Shown: positions 35,390 through 48,305, counted from the first letter of the stretch. The stretch: 64,000 bases of DNA from Rostrohypoxylon terebratum (GCA_022497145.1 MU385875.1:248001-312000), one strand, 5' to 3'. Numbers and translations are program-made. The notes: generated by a model from the letters alone, not told the origin.

Positions 35390-38300
35390 TTTGACTGATT
35401 TGTCTGGTATTAAGTGACTCGTGAGAGCGTAAGTTGTCGAGGATTATTAGGTTTACTTTGAGCAATTAGGTATGCTTTGTTAACGAATGAAATTGACTGA
35501 AAAGTCAGGGTGATATTTGCAGAGAATGTGTGTGGGTGAGGAAAGAAAAGAGAGGAAGGATTGTCGGTCCTTGGATGTGTTGATTTATATACAGAACGAA
35601 CAGCATTGGCAGCATGGGGTCCAGGTCGCTTCCGGGTCTGCACGAGCAGCACCACTCAACGCAACGTGAACTTGACCTCCAGGGCTTCCAGCTCCCAGCT
35701 CCCCATGAGCGCCCAGGTGTTGGTAGCCTGACCCTGGTTTGCCTAAGGTCTCCATGGGTAAGGTCCGCGGCGCTAGGATGGTGGTTTATGACTGGGTCTT
35801 CATCCATCTCTGCTCTCCATATTTATTTTTTTCCTCATCTTATTTCGCTTTACTGTCCAATGATAAGCCTCTATTCCGAAGAATAAAAAGGAGCTGATGT
35901 ATACTGTACATAATACTATGTATGTATGTTTCTCATGTACGCACATAGAATGTGCATACGTAGTACGGTGTATAGAATAAAATCGCTCCAGAAAGGAGCG
36001 CCAATGGGGGTCGTCCTGCTCAATAGTAAGTGATGAGCATCAAATCTACCCCTTTTTGGTGGAGTGTGGGTTCTCCTCTATGACTTGTCCGCTCGCTGAG
36101 GACCAAAATGGATAAAGCTCAAAAGACAGACCGAATGGGGCGAGTACTCTGGCTCGGTCGTTGTATATTTTCTGCTAGGGTTTTATTGAGGTATATCGAA
36201 CTAGATGTATCTTCAGGGTGTACTTAGTGTGAGCGAGTACAACTAGGCGATGAATCATTATCAAGTAACATAACATGAATACGAGATGGGTCTTGGGACA
36301 ATAGTTCGGGCTGCACTATTTTGGGTCTGGCCGCTCGTTGGTCAATGGGGGCCGGGGTTGTGTATAGGGTACGGTAGCATCGACGCATCCTGCAAGGAAC
36401 AGAGCCAATCGCCCGGGGTGATAGGCCAGCGACAAGTCTGGCGATGCGGAAATTGGCACGCCACTAGCGTAGTTTCTTCCTTGGTTAAACAGATCACGGT
36501 AAGGTACGTCTGTAAGTCTGGGTGATGCCTCCATATTCTGTACATTGTAGGTGAAGATACGCTAGGTACCGCAGTCATCGACATGCGCCGAATTTAACCT
36601 TAAACTATTTCGATGGGATAGATCGTGATATACAAGCTTGGTCCAGTTGGCTCGGGTATGTAGTAGAATGGCGTATTAATTAATATCCATGATGTATGTC
36701 GAAGCCCATCACGAATGTTCAACCAAACCAACGATCGATTTTTAAGGGGACAGAAGAAAGAAAAGAGGGAGAAAGGCAAAGCGGAGCGATCGCTCCAATT
36801 TTTTTTTCTGAGTTGGTTTCTTCTGCAGACGCAGGAACAGATTGCGCTTCTGCAGGAACATTCGAACCGCCCTTTGAACCGCCAATTACAGGCGACTCAT
36901 GGCCATTAACGGCTTACACCGTAAGCACACTTGGCAATTACAACGCGCACAATCTGACTTCCAGGTTGAGTTTGAGTCTTTACCAACCTTTGAACCCTAC
37001 TACTAACCTTAACAACCTTACCAACCAACACCTGCAACGGCAAAATAACAATTGTATGCTCCCGAACAGATAAAAATAATCCACACTTGTCTCATTTAGG
37101 AACTTAAATGGAAAAGGTCGAACAAATCTCTTGCGTAGGTTTGACTCTAAGCTGAGAGGGGAAAGGTAAAGGAAAGAATTATTCGGATAAAACAATAATA
37201 ATTCCACCTTTCCGCCTGGCAGCCTTATCTCAGCGCTCGTTCAGGGGTTCATTGTCAACTCCGAATCCGGAAGTGCGAAGTGTCCTATGTAGGAATTGAC
37301 CGTTTGACTAATTTTTTAGACCAGATAACAAGATACTTGAACCTTGCCACCTTGCCCAGCAAGTCAGCATTGATTTTGTTATTTAGTACGGTACTCTGTT
37401 AATATCGCTGCTGTACTACTACTGCGTACTAGCTATTGACAATCGTACTATGTAGGGCTGCTTGTACCTTTCAGGCGAGTCCGGAGTAAATGACGGGGAT
37501 TTACCCCTGAATCAATCCCTGAACAAACCCCTGAAAGACTGAATGACAAGCCGCCGCCGACAACCGTTCGGTCATCTCCAGAATTTCGGGCTCTGGATTG
37601 GTTCTTTTTACATAGGCCCTAGTTCATGCGGAAATTGCTAACCTTCCTGAGGTCTTCTGGAAGTCGGTCAGACGGTGACATTGATAAGAGCCAGGGACTT
37701 CTATTATTCACCATTCTAGATCTGGCAGCAGGACGTGATGCGCTGGCCGGACCATATCCTACATACAGATTGGCACCTCGTGTCAATCGATCTTCCAAGA
37801 GCCAAGGGCATGGGTTTGTAGGAAAAACTTAATGCTCGATCATCTCCTACTAGTATGTAGAGGAAATGGGGCCTCTCAGATAAGGTTGTCAGCTTCGTCT
37901 ATGATTATGGGCCGTGTGCTCATAGCAGAACGGCGTCAAAATAGGTGCAGACCGTGTGTATACGGTGTCTCATACTGTAAATCACTCCATACAAGTACAA
38001 ATATTTGGCTATCACAATTTTGAGGGTCAGATATAGACATGTATGAATTGTGTATGGTACTGTAGCTATACACGGTCTGCACCTATTATCTTGACGCCGC
38101 TCTGACTCGATCGTCTAATATTTACTACTATGTATGCTGTATGTCTCGTATCTAACAATATGGTAATTTTCCGAAAAAGCCCCAGCCGAAATCGCCTTAG
38201 AAGGGGAGTGAGGGCCGATCATTGCGGGTTCAGCCCACTCGACCCAGTATTTCTCGCTCTTGTAACCGATCTCATCTGCGATTCATGAACACCTTCTCGG

Positions 38301-39568
38301 CTGGATCTGGTTGACAGATATAATCTTGATGTCTAATTCGATTCGACGATCTTCCTGTGGGATTGGACCAACAAGTCTTCATGGATATTGAGAAAGGCTA
38401 TTCAAACCGGTAAAATCATGCAAATTTTATGGATAGGTATCACTGCTAAGTTTCTCAGCCAGAACCACCGTGCTAAAACTAACTACCTAGCTATGTTAGG
38501 TGAGGCTCGTTCATGGGATATCCTAGCCTCTCACATGCGAAGTTCCGGAGTTGCGGCAACCCCCTAAGGGGTAAGGGGTAAGGGGGTAATATTCAGGTAG
38601 TATATACTATGTACTGCACGCTAATACTTGGTGAGCTCTATATGCGGTAGTATAGTCGAGCTTACATGGTGCCGCAAAACATAGGACCATCTAGGACCGT
38701 TTAATCTCTGCTATTCCTATGTTGGATCGCCAATGCAACCACCTGAATAATAGCAATCAAATCCATACGAGATCTTGTTTTAATAATGCGAGCTTACCAG
38801 TCAAAACACGCCTCTCGTGTCGGTAATATTTTGTTTCCTCTACTCTTAGGCGTCTAGTTTTTCATCGGAGCAACCCATCCGTCCGAAGACATCCAAAGGG
38901 AACTAGAAGACGAAAGATATCGGATTCTATCACCGCCTGTTCGACACCGCTTTACACTGGACTTTTCATCACCTTTTCATCACCGAACTTCGACTCATGG
39001 TAGAGCCTTAATCAGCCCACCAGATTTCTTGGAATCGAGACGAATGACAAATTTCGCTTGTTTAAAAGCAGGCAAAATTTTGTACCTAACTTTACGTGAG
39101 CAGAATTTGTCATAGTTGCGCCAAGACGACATACGAGGGACCGAATGTGATCGAAACTTCGAATGACTTGAGAATCCGGCGTATATCTATTGCGAAATAT
39201 ATGGATCGCAGTGCCTGATTCTCGACCTGTTTCTGCGTGTTTTGTTTTGGTGAGAGATGGATAGCTCAATTGCTTCGTAGATGCTTTTCCAAGGAATTCG
39301 GTTGCTTACTGATGCTAGAATCGGGATTCGGCGTATTATACTAGATGGTTCTACATTGCCCCTAGGGCCGTATGCCATTGGCTAAAGTTAACAAAATAGG
39401 TTTAGGTGACGTTGATTTCCAATTGTCATTGCATCAATACCGTTCAATACGTAGTTAGCATAGTAGTAATTATTTAAGAAAGATTGTTGTTGAAAAACTC
39501 TAAAATTTTCTACTTGTTGAATCTTGTGATACTCATCTTGAAATCTACAAAGTGACATTTGTTTCAAA
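35390..39568. other. Long intergenic stretch
   Basis: About 4.2 kb with no gene I can support. The left end is the promoter of the cell-wall protein gene. The open frame 36696..37073 ends in an Asn/Gln-rich repeat of CAACCTTA-like units and is probably chance. A foldback element lies at 37926..38104. Confidence 0.5.
37926..38104. mobile_element. Foldback / MITE-like element
   Basis: Long terminal inverted repeats: the left arm (about 37926..37961) contains GGCGTCAA then ATAGGTGCAGACCGTGTGTA, and the right arm (about 38067..38104) is its reverse complement with a few mismatches and a two-base indel. The roughly 100-bp interior is AT-rich and non-coding. No clear target-site duplication is visible. 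It looks like a miniature inverted-repeat element or a hairpin RNA source. Confidence 0.55.
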
Positions 39569-40706
39569 ATGGGCAGTGTAATGAAAGCCGTCGGTATGTA
39601 AGCAGTAATTGGTATCTAAATTGGCACCACTAATCGCCTCAACTCAGACATCAAAGGCGGCAAGGGGCCGGCCACCTCCCTCTTCATCAACCCCCAGACC
39701 CCTAAGCCCTCACCTAAGGAAGGCGAAGCTCTCGTGCATATCAAAGCCTTCGGGCTGAATCGTATGGACTTGATCCAGCGCGAGGGACGATACCCGTTGC
39801 CGCCACAGGCCCCGGCTACCCTCGGGGTCGAATTTAGCGGGACGATCGATTCGTTCGGACCGGGCCCGCACGGCGACTTCCAGATCGGCGATGCCGTCTT
39901 CGGTCTTGCGTACGGAGGCGCTTATGCCGAGTATATCGTGGTGAGCTCCAAGATGCTGCTGCACAAACCCAGTCACTTGACTTGGGAGATGGCGGCCGGG
40001 ATCCCCGAGACATGGATTACCGCGACCCAGGCGCTTCATCTCGTAGGTGAATTTGCTCCGGGAAAGAGTGTCTTATGGCATGCTGGGGTATGAATTATCC
40101 TCTCCTCCTCTATCTCATTCCTCCTAGTTTGCTGTTGGCTAATCGTATCTGCCGATAAAGGCCAGTGGTGTAAGTATCGCCGGAATCCAGCTTAGTAAGG
40201 ATAGCGGTGCCAGCGCCGTCTATGCTACGGCTGGTACGGATGAGAAATGTCGTTTCATCGAGCAGGAGCTTGGTGCTACAAAGGCTTTCAACTACAAGAC
40301 GCAGGATTGGGCGCAAGAAATCCTTAGTGCCACCGGAGGTAAAGGTGTAGATCTTATCGTGGACTTCATTGGCGCAAGCTATTTTCAAAAGAACCTGACG
40401 GTTGCTGCGAGAGATGCTAGGTGGGTTACCTTGGGGATGATGGGCGGTACCAAACTTGATGGAGTAGATTATAGTGTGTTACTCTACAAGAGGATCAGGC
40501 TAGAGGGTAGCACTCTTCGAAGCAGGGATGCCGATTACCAAGGTCGGTTGAGAGACAAGTTGGCCGAGTATATTCCCCATTTTGAAACTGGGAAATTGAA
40601 GGTGCTCATCGACACAGTTCTACCAATAGACGATATCATCAAAGCCCATCAGCTAATGGAGGAAAACAAGACGACTGGTAAAATTATTTGTACAGTCCCA
40701 TGGTGA
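39569..40706 (+). CDS. MDR-family NADPH:quinone oxidoreductase (PIG3/TP53I3-like)
   Basis: Exons 39569..39593, 39648..40087 and 40161..40706, in phase, giving 336 aa. The N-terminal GroES-like domain contains ALVHIKAFGLNRMDLIQREG, GVEFSGTI and FGLAYGGAYAEY. The nucleotide-binding Rossmann region follows: SVLWHAGASGVSIAGIQLSK across intron 2, and GVDLIVDFIGASYFQKNLTV. It lacks the zinc-ligand Cys residues of alcohol dehydrogenases, as expected for the quinone oxidoreductase branch. These enzymes reduce quinones or activated double bonds using NADPH, in cytosol or mitochondria. It ends 178 bp from a convergent dienelactone hydrolase gene; both could serve breakdown of aromatic compounds, but that link is inferred. 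Confidence 0.92.
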
Positions 40707-40884
40707 AAAGGGGCAACCTAAGAAAAAATCATGGAGAACACCGTTCATCCTCAATCACCAGAACCTCACAAGTTGGCAACTATGCAATACAAGTTTTAGA
40801 CCTTCAAATCATCACTATGTCTCCCATCTTGAAGACAATAACCAGACAACGCCGTGTGATCAGACCTATTTACATTCAATGTCG

Positions 40885-42129
40885 CTAATGCTCCTGAATC
40901 CATTTCAACATCTGCTCGAAAGCTGTTTCTTGAGCGACTTTGATGTTCCTGTCGACATAGTCTCCAATAACAGCGAAACCATGAGGAACACCGGGATAAA
41001 CTTGGACCTCATGCTCAACATTCTCCTTGGACATGATGTTCTCTCCAGTCTCACGAACTTCGTCGGGGAACATAGGATCACTTTCCACGCAGACCAAGCT
41101 TATTGGCACTTTCAATCCCTGGAAGTCATCCGGAGAGACCAAAGTGGCGTGCGCTAGAGCCCCCGCCTTGATGTATGGTCCCTTTGTCGGGTTTGTGCCT
41201 TGGCCCGCTTCTTCATCAGCGGGTTTGTGAGCTCCGCTCCAACCTGTCTGTACCCGGCTGCGCTCGCTCGCTAGAAGTAGGACATACCGACCGCCGAAGC
41301 AGTAACCTACTGCGTAAATCCCACCTCCGTTGCCCACCGCATCGGCAAACTCACTCTTACATGCATCGATGACTTTTTCGAGTATCGGCATTACCTTTTC
41401 CTCGGTGTGGCGTGCCAACCATTCGTCGATCACAAATGACTTGGCAAGTTCGGCCGCCTTGAGCTTGATTTTGTCGAGAAATGATGTTCCTTGCGCCTCG
41501 GCTTCGGATCCGAGAGAAGAGTTCGGTGCAGGGTTACCATCGAAAAGGTCGGGCATTACAACGACACTTCACCATCTACGTTTAGTATATATTATTCATA
41601 TTGTGTTATAACGCAGCTTCGTGACATGATATACGCATTGAAGTATGGACTAAGAAAATGTTGGACATTTGAGCTATACTCACAAGCCTTCATCTGCGAA
41701 CTTATCGGCCTGGATCTGGTTGTTTGTCGATTTTATGCCCGTGCCGCTGGAGAGGAGAAGGAGGAGTTTTGAAGGGTTAGTCGGATAATATTTTGGCTTC
41801 GCGAGATAGATCTATTACGATATTACGTGGTATTAGCATATAAACGTAAGACGTTTGTTGTAAAATGTATGATGTAAATTGTAAAAGTACTGACATCCAC
41901 TCCACCGAGCTTCCTTAATTCCCCTTTCGGTGCGAGGCCGGTAGCTACACGATTAACGTCAATGTCGAGGCGAGCAATAGAGTTATACCACGGGCTACCT
42001 ACGAGTCGGTCTATCGCTTGTGCAATGCTCTCCCATAGTTGGACCAGTTTGTGCTGGTGTATCACCCGGGATGATGTTTTCTTGAGCATCACTCTCGGGA
42101 GCTTTCGTTGCGACGTCCTCGTCCGCCAT
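40885..42129 (-). CDS. Dienelactone hydrolase family protein
   Basis: Four exons: 42129..42003, 41944..41895, 41811..41684 and 41566..40885, in phase, giving 328 aa. The N-terminus (MADEDVATKAPESDAQ, then MGEHCTSDRPT) and GELRKLGGVDIYLAKPKYYP are typical of the fungal cytosolic branch. STNNQIQADKFADEGF leads into VVVMPDLFDGNPAP. The nucleophile elbow is VGYCFGGRYV (Cys), and GVPHGFA carries the catalytic His, with the acidic member (ESDPMFPDE) before it. Dienelactone hydrolases open enol-lactones in chloroaromatic and catechol breakdown; many fungal members have unknown substrates. The body is longer than bacterial DLH (about 235 aa) because of an N-terminal extension. It is divergent from RFA1 and convergent with the MDR gene. 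Confidence 0.9.
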
Positions 42130-42739
42130 GGTTGTGAAATTGTCTAGATAGTTACAATAACCGAATGGTTGAGATAAGAATTCCCGAGGACAGATGCTAG
42201 GGTAAGATGCAGGAGTGTGTTGAATAATCGGAAACTTGTATGTGTAAGATGGGAAGATGTGAAGATGTGAAGATGTGAAGATGACGAGCTTGGCAATGGA
42301 TGCGTTACGAAGTCCACCTACCTAGTATGGATGCCATATGGTCCTATGTACAGCCCTAAGAACAGCACTGCAGATTCAGGCTTCAGGTGGATGTAGTAGT
42401 GTAGTAGGTACGAAGTGAGCTGAGTTCTTCAAGAATGACGTAACGGGATTGGCCGAAACTACTAGGTAGCACCACAGCTTGACAGCTTGAAGCCTTACGT
42501 TTTGGATGGTACCTGGTTTGTCCGTAATGGGGAAAGAACCCCGCATTTGAGGGGACACACCGGTAGACCTAGAATTCCACCGCTATGGCCAACACTTTAA
42601 CTTTTTGACCCGACGCGTTTTGACCCGACGCGTTTTGTTAAATGGTTTCCCTTTTCCATCATTTACCAAATACCGGTATTACAACATCTTGTCTCTGACA
42701 TAAGACGTGATCCAGTAAGGTACACACTTGCAGCCAAAA
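42130..42739. promoter_or_regulatory. Shared promoter between DLH and RFA1
   Basis: Divergent intergenic region of 610 bp. It holds a GAAGATGT tandem (about 42253..42283) on the DLH side and the tandem MCB element on the RFA1 side. Confidence 0.6.
42603..42637 (+). promoter_or_regulatory. Tandem MluI cell-cycle boxes (MCB) of RFA1
   Basis: The 15-bp unit TTTTGACCCGACGCG occurs twice in direct tandem (42603..42617, 42618..42632), followed by TTTTG. This creates two ACGCGT boxes at 42613..42618 and 42628..42633, about 105-125 bp before the RFA1 ATG. In yeasts, MBF (Mbp1/Swi6) binds ACGCGT to drive G1/S genes, RFA1 among them. Confidence 0.65.
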
Positions 42740-44863
42740 ATGTCGGTCGCGTCAGCTCAACAGGCCATTACCCAAGGGGCATTAGAGTATGCGATTTTTA
42801 TTTCAATTTTTATATCAATCGCCCGACGTACATGCTAATTGTAACCTCAGTGCCATCTTCAGAGATCCCAATCATGTCGACGAGCGCTTCCCGGTTCCGG
42901 TCCTGCAATGTCTACAGATCAAGCCTCTCCCTGCGCAACAAAATGCTGCGGGCCAATCGACCGAACGTTTTCGAGTCGTTCTAAGCGATACAGTCAACTA
43001 TGTTCAATGCATGCTGGCTACTCGTATGTATCATCGCATATCATATTTACTCTCTAGGTGAATAGGGACATTATCGCGCTTACAAAAATACCAGAGGCAA
43101 ACCACGTCATTCATGATGGCTCCCTTGTTCGAGGAGCTCTTGTCCGAGTCAAATCGTATCAAGCGAACATGGTCAAAAATAAGCAGTATGTATCCATGCG
43201 GGTTTTGTGACCTACAGATGGCGGTAGTTGACAGCTCATAGCATCCTGATTATCCTTGAGCTCGATGTTGCTACTGAATTAGGTGTCCATGATAAAATTG
43301 GCGAGCCTCAGGCTTTCGAAGCTAAATCGGAGCCCGCGACCAACACAAACACCAACAATAACACCGTCATTGGCGGTACAAATTTTTACGGTGTAAAGAC
43401 GGAACCTTCGGCGCCAGTCAAGGCTGAACCAATGTCTTCCCGTATGGGTGGCGGTGGCGGTAGCACTGCTACTTACGGCAACGGGAACAACGTCATTTAC
43501 CCAATCGAAGCCCTCTCTCCGTATGCACACAAATGGACTATCAAAGCACGCGTATCACAAAAATCGGATATCAAGACATGGCACAAGGCATCCGGCGAGG
43601 GCAAATTATTCTCTGTCAACCTGCTCGACGAGAGTGGTGAGATCAAAGCGACCGGTTTCAACGAGCAGTGCGATCAGTTCTATGACATGCTACAAGAGGG
43701 TCAGGTCTACTACATCAGCAACCCGTGCCGTGTTTCTCTCGCGAAAAAGCAGTTCACTAACCTGCCAAATGACTACGAACTGACTTTCGAGCGGGATACC
43801 GCCATCGAGAAGGCCGAAGATCAGTCTAGCGTCCCCCAAGTTCGCTTCAACTTCGTCAATATCCAGGAGCTTCAGTCTGTAGAGAAAGATTCAACTGTCG
43901 ACCTTGTCGGCGTCTTGAAAGAAGTTCACGACGTCTCTCAGATTATCGCGAAGAGCAGTGGCAAGCCGTTTGATAAACGCGAGTTAACCGTAGTAGATGA
44001 CTCGCAATTTTCCGTTCGTGTTACGCTCTGGGGCAAGACAGCCACATCATTCAACACTCAGCCGGAGTCAATTGTTGCCTTCAAAGGCCTAAAGGTGTCC
44101 GATTTTGGTGGACGATCGCTATCGTTGCTCAACTCTGGCACCATGTCTGTTGATCCCGATATCGAAGAAGCTCATCGTCTGAAGGGATGGTATGATTCCC
44201 AAGGCCGCGTTGGCAATTTTGCCACTCACAACACCATGTCGTCGATGGGTGGGGCAACAGGACGTGTAGATCAGACGAAATTCATCTCTCAAGTGAAGGA
44301 CGAAAACCTTGGAATGGAGAACACGGATTACTTCAACCTCAAAGCTACAATTGTCTATATCAAGCAGGACAACTTTGCTTATCCGGCGTGTAGCAGCGAG
44401 CAGTGCAACAAGAAGGTAGTCGACCAAGGCGATGGTTCGTGGCGGTGTGAGAAATGTAACATCGTGCACGCGCGACCTCAATACCGATACATTATGAGTG
44501 TCAACGTCAACGACCACACCGGCCAATTATGGCTGTCGTGTTTCGACGATGTCGGGCGTGTGATCATGGGTATGTCCGCCGACGAACTGATGGAGATCAA
44601 GGAGAACGACGAAGACCGATTCCCCGCCATATTCGAGGCCGCCAATTGCACTAAGCTGTACTTCAGATGCCGCGCCAAAATGGACACGTATGGTGAAAAT
44701 CAACGGTAAGAAATCACCACATTTATCCCGCAGAACGATTAGATGATAGCTAATAAGTTATGTTAGAGTACGGTACCAAGTCATGAGTGCCACCCCGTTA
44801 GACTTCAAAGCCGAGGCCACGAAGCTGTCGGATATGATCAAGCAACTGTCCGTTGGTTCGTGA
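42740..44863 (+). CDS. RFA1: Replication protein A 70-kDa subunit (RFA1)
   Basis: Five exons: 42740..42786, 42851..43023, 43095..43185, 43242..44705 and 44767..44863, in phase, giving 623 aa, the usual size. The second intron uses the CCAG acceptor at 43091..43094, which restores CMLATQANHVIHDGS. The N-terminal OB fold (about 1-110) begins MSVASAQQAITQGAL; a Gly/Asn-rich linker follows; DBD-A contains PYAHKWTIKARVSQKSDIKT; DBD-B contains VDLVGVLKEVHDV and DDSQFSVRVTLWGKTA; DBD-C carries the zinc ribbon CSSEQC with CEKC (C-x4-C, C-x2-C). RFA1 is the large subunit of the heterotrimer that coats single-stranded DNA in replication, repair and recombination. Tandem MCB boxes upstream suggest G1/S expression. 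It converges with CSN3. Confidence 0.96.
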
Positions 44864-45579
44864 TCATGATCACGGGACTTTGTTATTTAACTTGATCGTA
44901 ATTTTGCCTCGAGCCGTTATTCTTCCGTGACAGCGATAGCCTACGACGTATGAGATGGGGGTTGATGAGGGGCAAAATGGTATATGCCTAGCCGAAGAAC
45001 CCTTACGATTCGGACGTATCATGCTCGCGGTTGTTTGATGTGTATTTATGCAGACGGGGGAAGCCCTTCACAATATCTCAGTGAATTTCTACTGATACCA
45101 GAGCCTGGAGGTGCGCGATAAAGACGGGTCAAATGTAAATTACGTGCTACGAGAGGGAATTACGGTTGTGGCATATCATGCATGGTACCTAATGGACGAT
45201 GAATTGTTACATGGGGATATCAATGTGTTTATTATTTGATTCTCCGACACTGTTTTTTACCAAGATAACTATCTAGGTAATAAGCAGACAAGTGAGTCTT
45301 AATGAACCTTAGCAATCGTCTAACATCTAACTGGGTGGTTTTTTCCTCAAGCCATTACCCAGGTATGACCGCTGAGAGATGCAAATGTGTCCCTCTGAAC
45401 GCCTTCGCATATGGATGTGTACGTAGATAGTGACAAGCGCGGGCTTCTGGCTGTTTACGACCTGGCTAGTAGCCTCTGCCTAATTGGGGAAGTTCCGACA
45501 GAAACCCAGCGCCATCTTCGTCATAGTGAGGTCTGGTTCTCGTACCCGATTAAACGGGCAGCAATTGACCTTGGTGTTC
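44864..45579. other. Intergenic between convergent RFA1 and CSN3
   Basis: No coding frame apart from shadows; it holds both 3' ends. Confidence 0.5.
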
Positions 45580-47124
45580 TTAGCCTGTCGCAACCACGCC
45601 ACCCATCAGGTCTTCGTCGTCGACTTGCGTATCGAAGGCAAGGGTAGGATCAAGATCGTTCTTATCGGTCCGTTTCTCTTCCTTGATTACATGCTTAATG
45701 TACTCCTTGCTCGTGCCCAAACGCTCTCTGGTCGTCTTGAAGAATGAGTGTAGTTGTTTAAGTCGCAGTGCCGTGCTGGCAAGTTCAGTCGCGAAATCTT
45801 CCTCCGAGAGTAGCGTGGATGTGGGTAGGAATGTAAGGAAGGACATGCCGTCGTCGTTCTTCTCGATGACGCCACTCAGCATACCTGATATTATCATGTT
45901 CTGGATAAGCGTCTCTACATCCCGGTCACTCTCGAGCACCTTGCCCGTCTCGGCGCTAGTCGTCTGCTGTCGAATCTCGGGGAGCGAGATCTTAGAGTAG
46001 ACCTGTTCCAGTCCCAGGACTCGCCATTTCTGGTAAGCCGCTAGAACCTCTTGGATCAGGCCTGTATTTCCATCTTCCGACCATAGTTGATTGTTCTTCT
46101 CCACCTCCGCCTTCAAAGCCTCTACGTTGCCTGCCACAAATTGCGCTGCAATTGATTGGTAGGGCTTGCCTAAGCTTCCATAGAACTTATTTGCTGAAGC
46201 CCCTGTGTAGGATGGAGGGTCGACGAGCTTGCCCTTGCAAAGCAAGCTGACTAGCACCCACTTCTTATACGACTCGACCATGATCTTGCTCGTACCTCCC
46301 TCGCGAGTTGGGAATGCGATGACTTGCTCGAAGGCATCATATGCTTTCGCCCAGTCTCTTCGGGAGCAGTAGATCATACCACGAAGGAAATTATATTCAA
46401 GTACCATGGAGGGCTTAAGGAGGTTGGTGAGACCGGTCTCTCGAGAAATATAAACTGGAGGCGGGAGGGTGAGGTCGCAGAGGTATGTAGGCTCGCCATA
46501 ATCGGCCATGCCGGGATAGAATACGATGTCCTTATCGATTACAGGTAGGGCTGGTTCGATGACGTTGGTAGTGTAGGCGAGCTTCGCAAGGAGGATGTGA
46601 AAGGATGTGAGCAGGCTGCCCGTTGGGTCGAGTCTCAAGATAGCGGTCGCAAGCACTTCGACAGCAGCTGAAGGCTGAGAAGCCTAGTCAGCAATTGCCT
46701 ACCAATGTGTATTGGAAGGTGTAAAGTGTAAAGACTTCAGACTTACAGGTAGCTTATAACCATCTCCGGCAGCAAAGATTATGTCGGATAGATGGCTTTT
46801 GGCGTATCTACATTGTCGTGCATCGAAGGTGGTAAGGAATAGGACCAACTTCTCCAGGATAAGATCGCGGGGTGCAGAAGCAGCCAGACCAGGGAGGACA
46901 AGGGAATGGAGGACGGCTAGATAAGAGAGTGAATTTATGGCCGGGTCAAGGACCGCGAGGAGTTCTGGACCGTGGATGATCAAGTTGGCACTCTGCTCTT
47001 GAAGCAATTTGGAAAGGTTGGCAACGTGAACCCGGACACTGTTATGGTAACTCTCGTCATCTTCGAAGCAGTTGAGATTAGCTCCTGGCGGAAATGCCAG
47101 GAGTTCCGATGCGATCATATCCAT
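45580..47124 (-). CDS. csn3: COP9 signalosome complex subunit 3
   Basis: Two exons, 47124..46747 and 46674..45580, giving 490 aa. The intron acceptor could also be nine bases upstream (exon 2 from 46683), adding three residues; the downstream CTCAG is preferred because the CTGAC branch point sits too close to the other AG. The N-terminal helical repeats include HGPELLAVLDPAINSLSYLA and LVLFLTTFDARQCRYAKSHL. Next is AILRLDPTGSLLTSFHILLA and VIDKDIVFYPG. The PCI region covers EYNFLRGMIYCSRRDWAKAY, the downstream helices, and the winged-helix stretch around IQNMIISGMLSGVIEKNDDG. The COP9 signalosome removes Nedd8 from cullins and links light and development in filamentous fungi. The stop falls in an acidic tail. 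Confidence 0.92.
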
Positions 47125-48305
47125 GGCGGTAACCGCTCAGGATGAAGAAAGCGTCGAAAGTAGAATATCGGAATGATTTCGGACTTCGTGTTTGAACCCT
47201 AATGTAAATTAATGGTAACCTTGGAACTTCCAAGATGGTAAGTTATTTAATAATAGTGTTGGTTTTGGTTTGCAGCCTTAGATCAAGTTAGATCCTAGAA
47301 GTGGGATGCGGGACGTGGGTCCTGGGAAACTTTAAGGCGGGGCGGTAAAAGACAACCCTGGAGCCCTAAAGACGTTACCTTTCAGCGTTAAACTTCCCCC
47401 AAATCCCTACTATTACTTACTATGAGGTCTCCAGGGCTATGTATAAGTAGCCACTACCGTTTTGTGACGTTTGTCACGGGTACTCTTTACATGTTTGTCA
47501 GGTACTTCGTACCTGTATCTAGGTAGGTTTTGAAATTGACGCAGCTCTGCGGGGCATTGACGTTTCTCTAGGCACGTACCTACTCCAATCTGGGGGTGGG
47601 GTAAAAGCTACTACTACTAGGTAGTTGGAACCCACCATACAGCATACCTAGTACCTAGATCTAGGTATACCTAGTAGCTATCTTTGTCTCCGGACATCCT
47701 ACTATTTATATTCTTCATAATACAACCATCTCGCCATATTTGATAGAAACCTAATCGTCGTTTCAGATTTCGATACATCGATATATATCCTCTCGCTCTT
47801 ACGCAATGGCTATTGGAACTCGTCTAACATGGACGGATTCGGGCTGCCCAGGTACCTGTATGACCAGATATCTCCAGTCCACCTGACATCAAGGTCCTAC
47901 ATAGGTCCTAGGACCTAGGTACAGTGGCTAGACGGACGATGAGCTACCTTCATTCGGCAATATCTTCTCGTACAACCTAAAAGAAACGAAAACAAAAGCG
48001 AAGAGGCGTCAAAAGTAAGACAAGGACATGGATAGATACCTAATTCAAGTATCACCTTAGCATATTATTGGTGGAGCTCCTATGCCACCTCTCGAGGGTG
48101 ACGACACCATTGCCCCTACATTATTCATGATCCCTCAGGCTCTTGGTGCAAGCCAAATATCTCCCCGCCCTTCTCTAGCGAACTCTCTCTTCTATGATGA
48201 GCTCCCTATAAATCATCCACGATATCCTCCCCATACACCTTTTTTGATTGACTCTATCTCAAATTTACATCTCGATTGTTCCAAGTATCAAAGAGAGATA
48301 TCAAT
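47125..48305. other. Intergenic, divergent promoters of CSN3 and the rhodopsin
   Basis: No coding frame. It contains two perfect 16-bp palindromes, TACCTAGATCTAGGTA (47652..47667) and TAGGTCCTAGGACCTA (47903..47918). Confidence 0.55.

Noticed and set aside
36696..37073. 125-codon plus-strand open frame
   Set aside because: The end is made of Asn/Leu/Thr codons from a simple AACCTTA-like repeat; no domain and no conserved start.
43024..43065. Shorter second intron in RFA1 ending at CTCTAG
   Set aside because: It would bring an in-frame stop or break phase; the later CCAG acceptor restores the conserved MLATQANHVIH.
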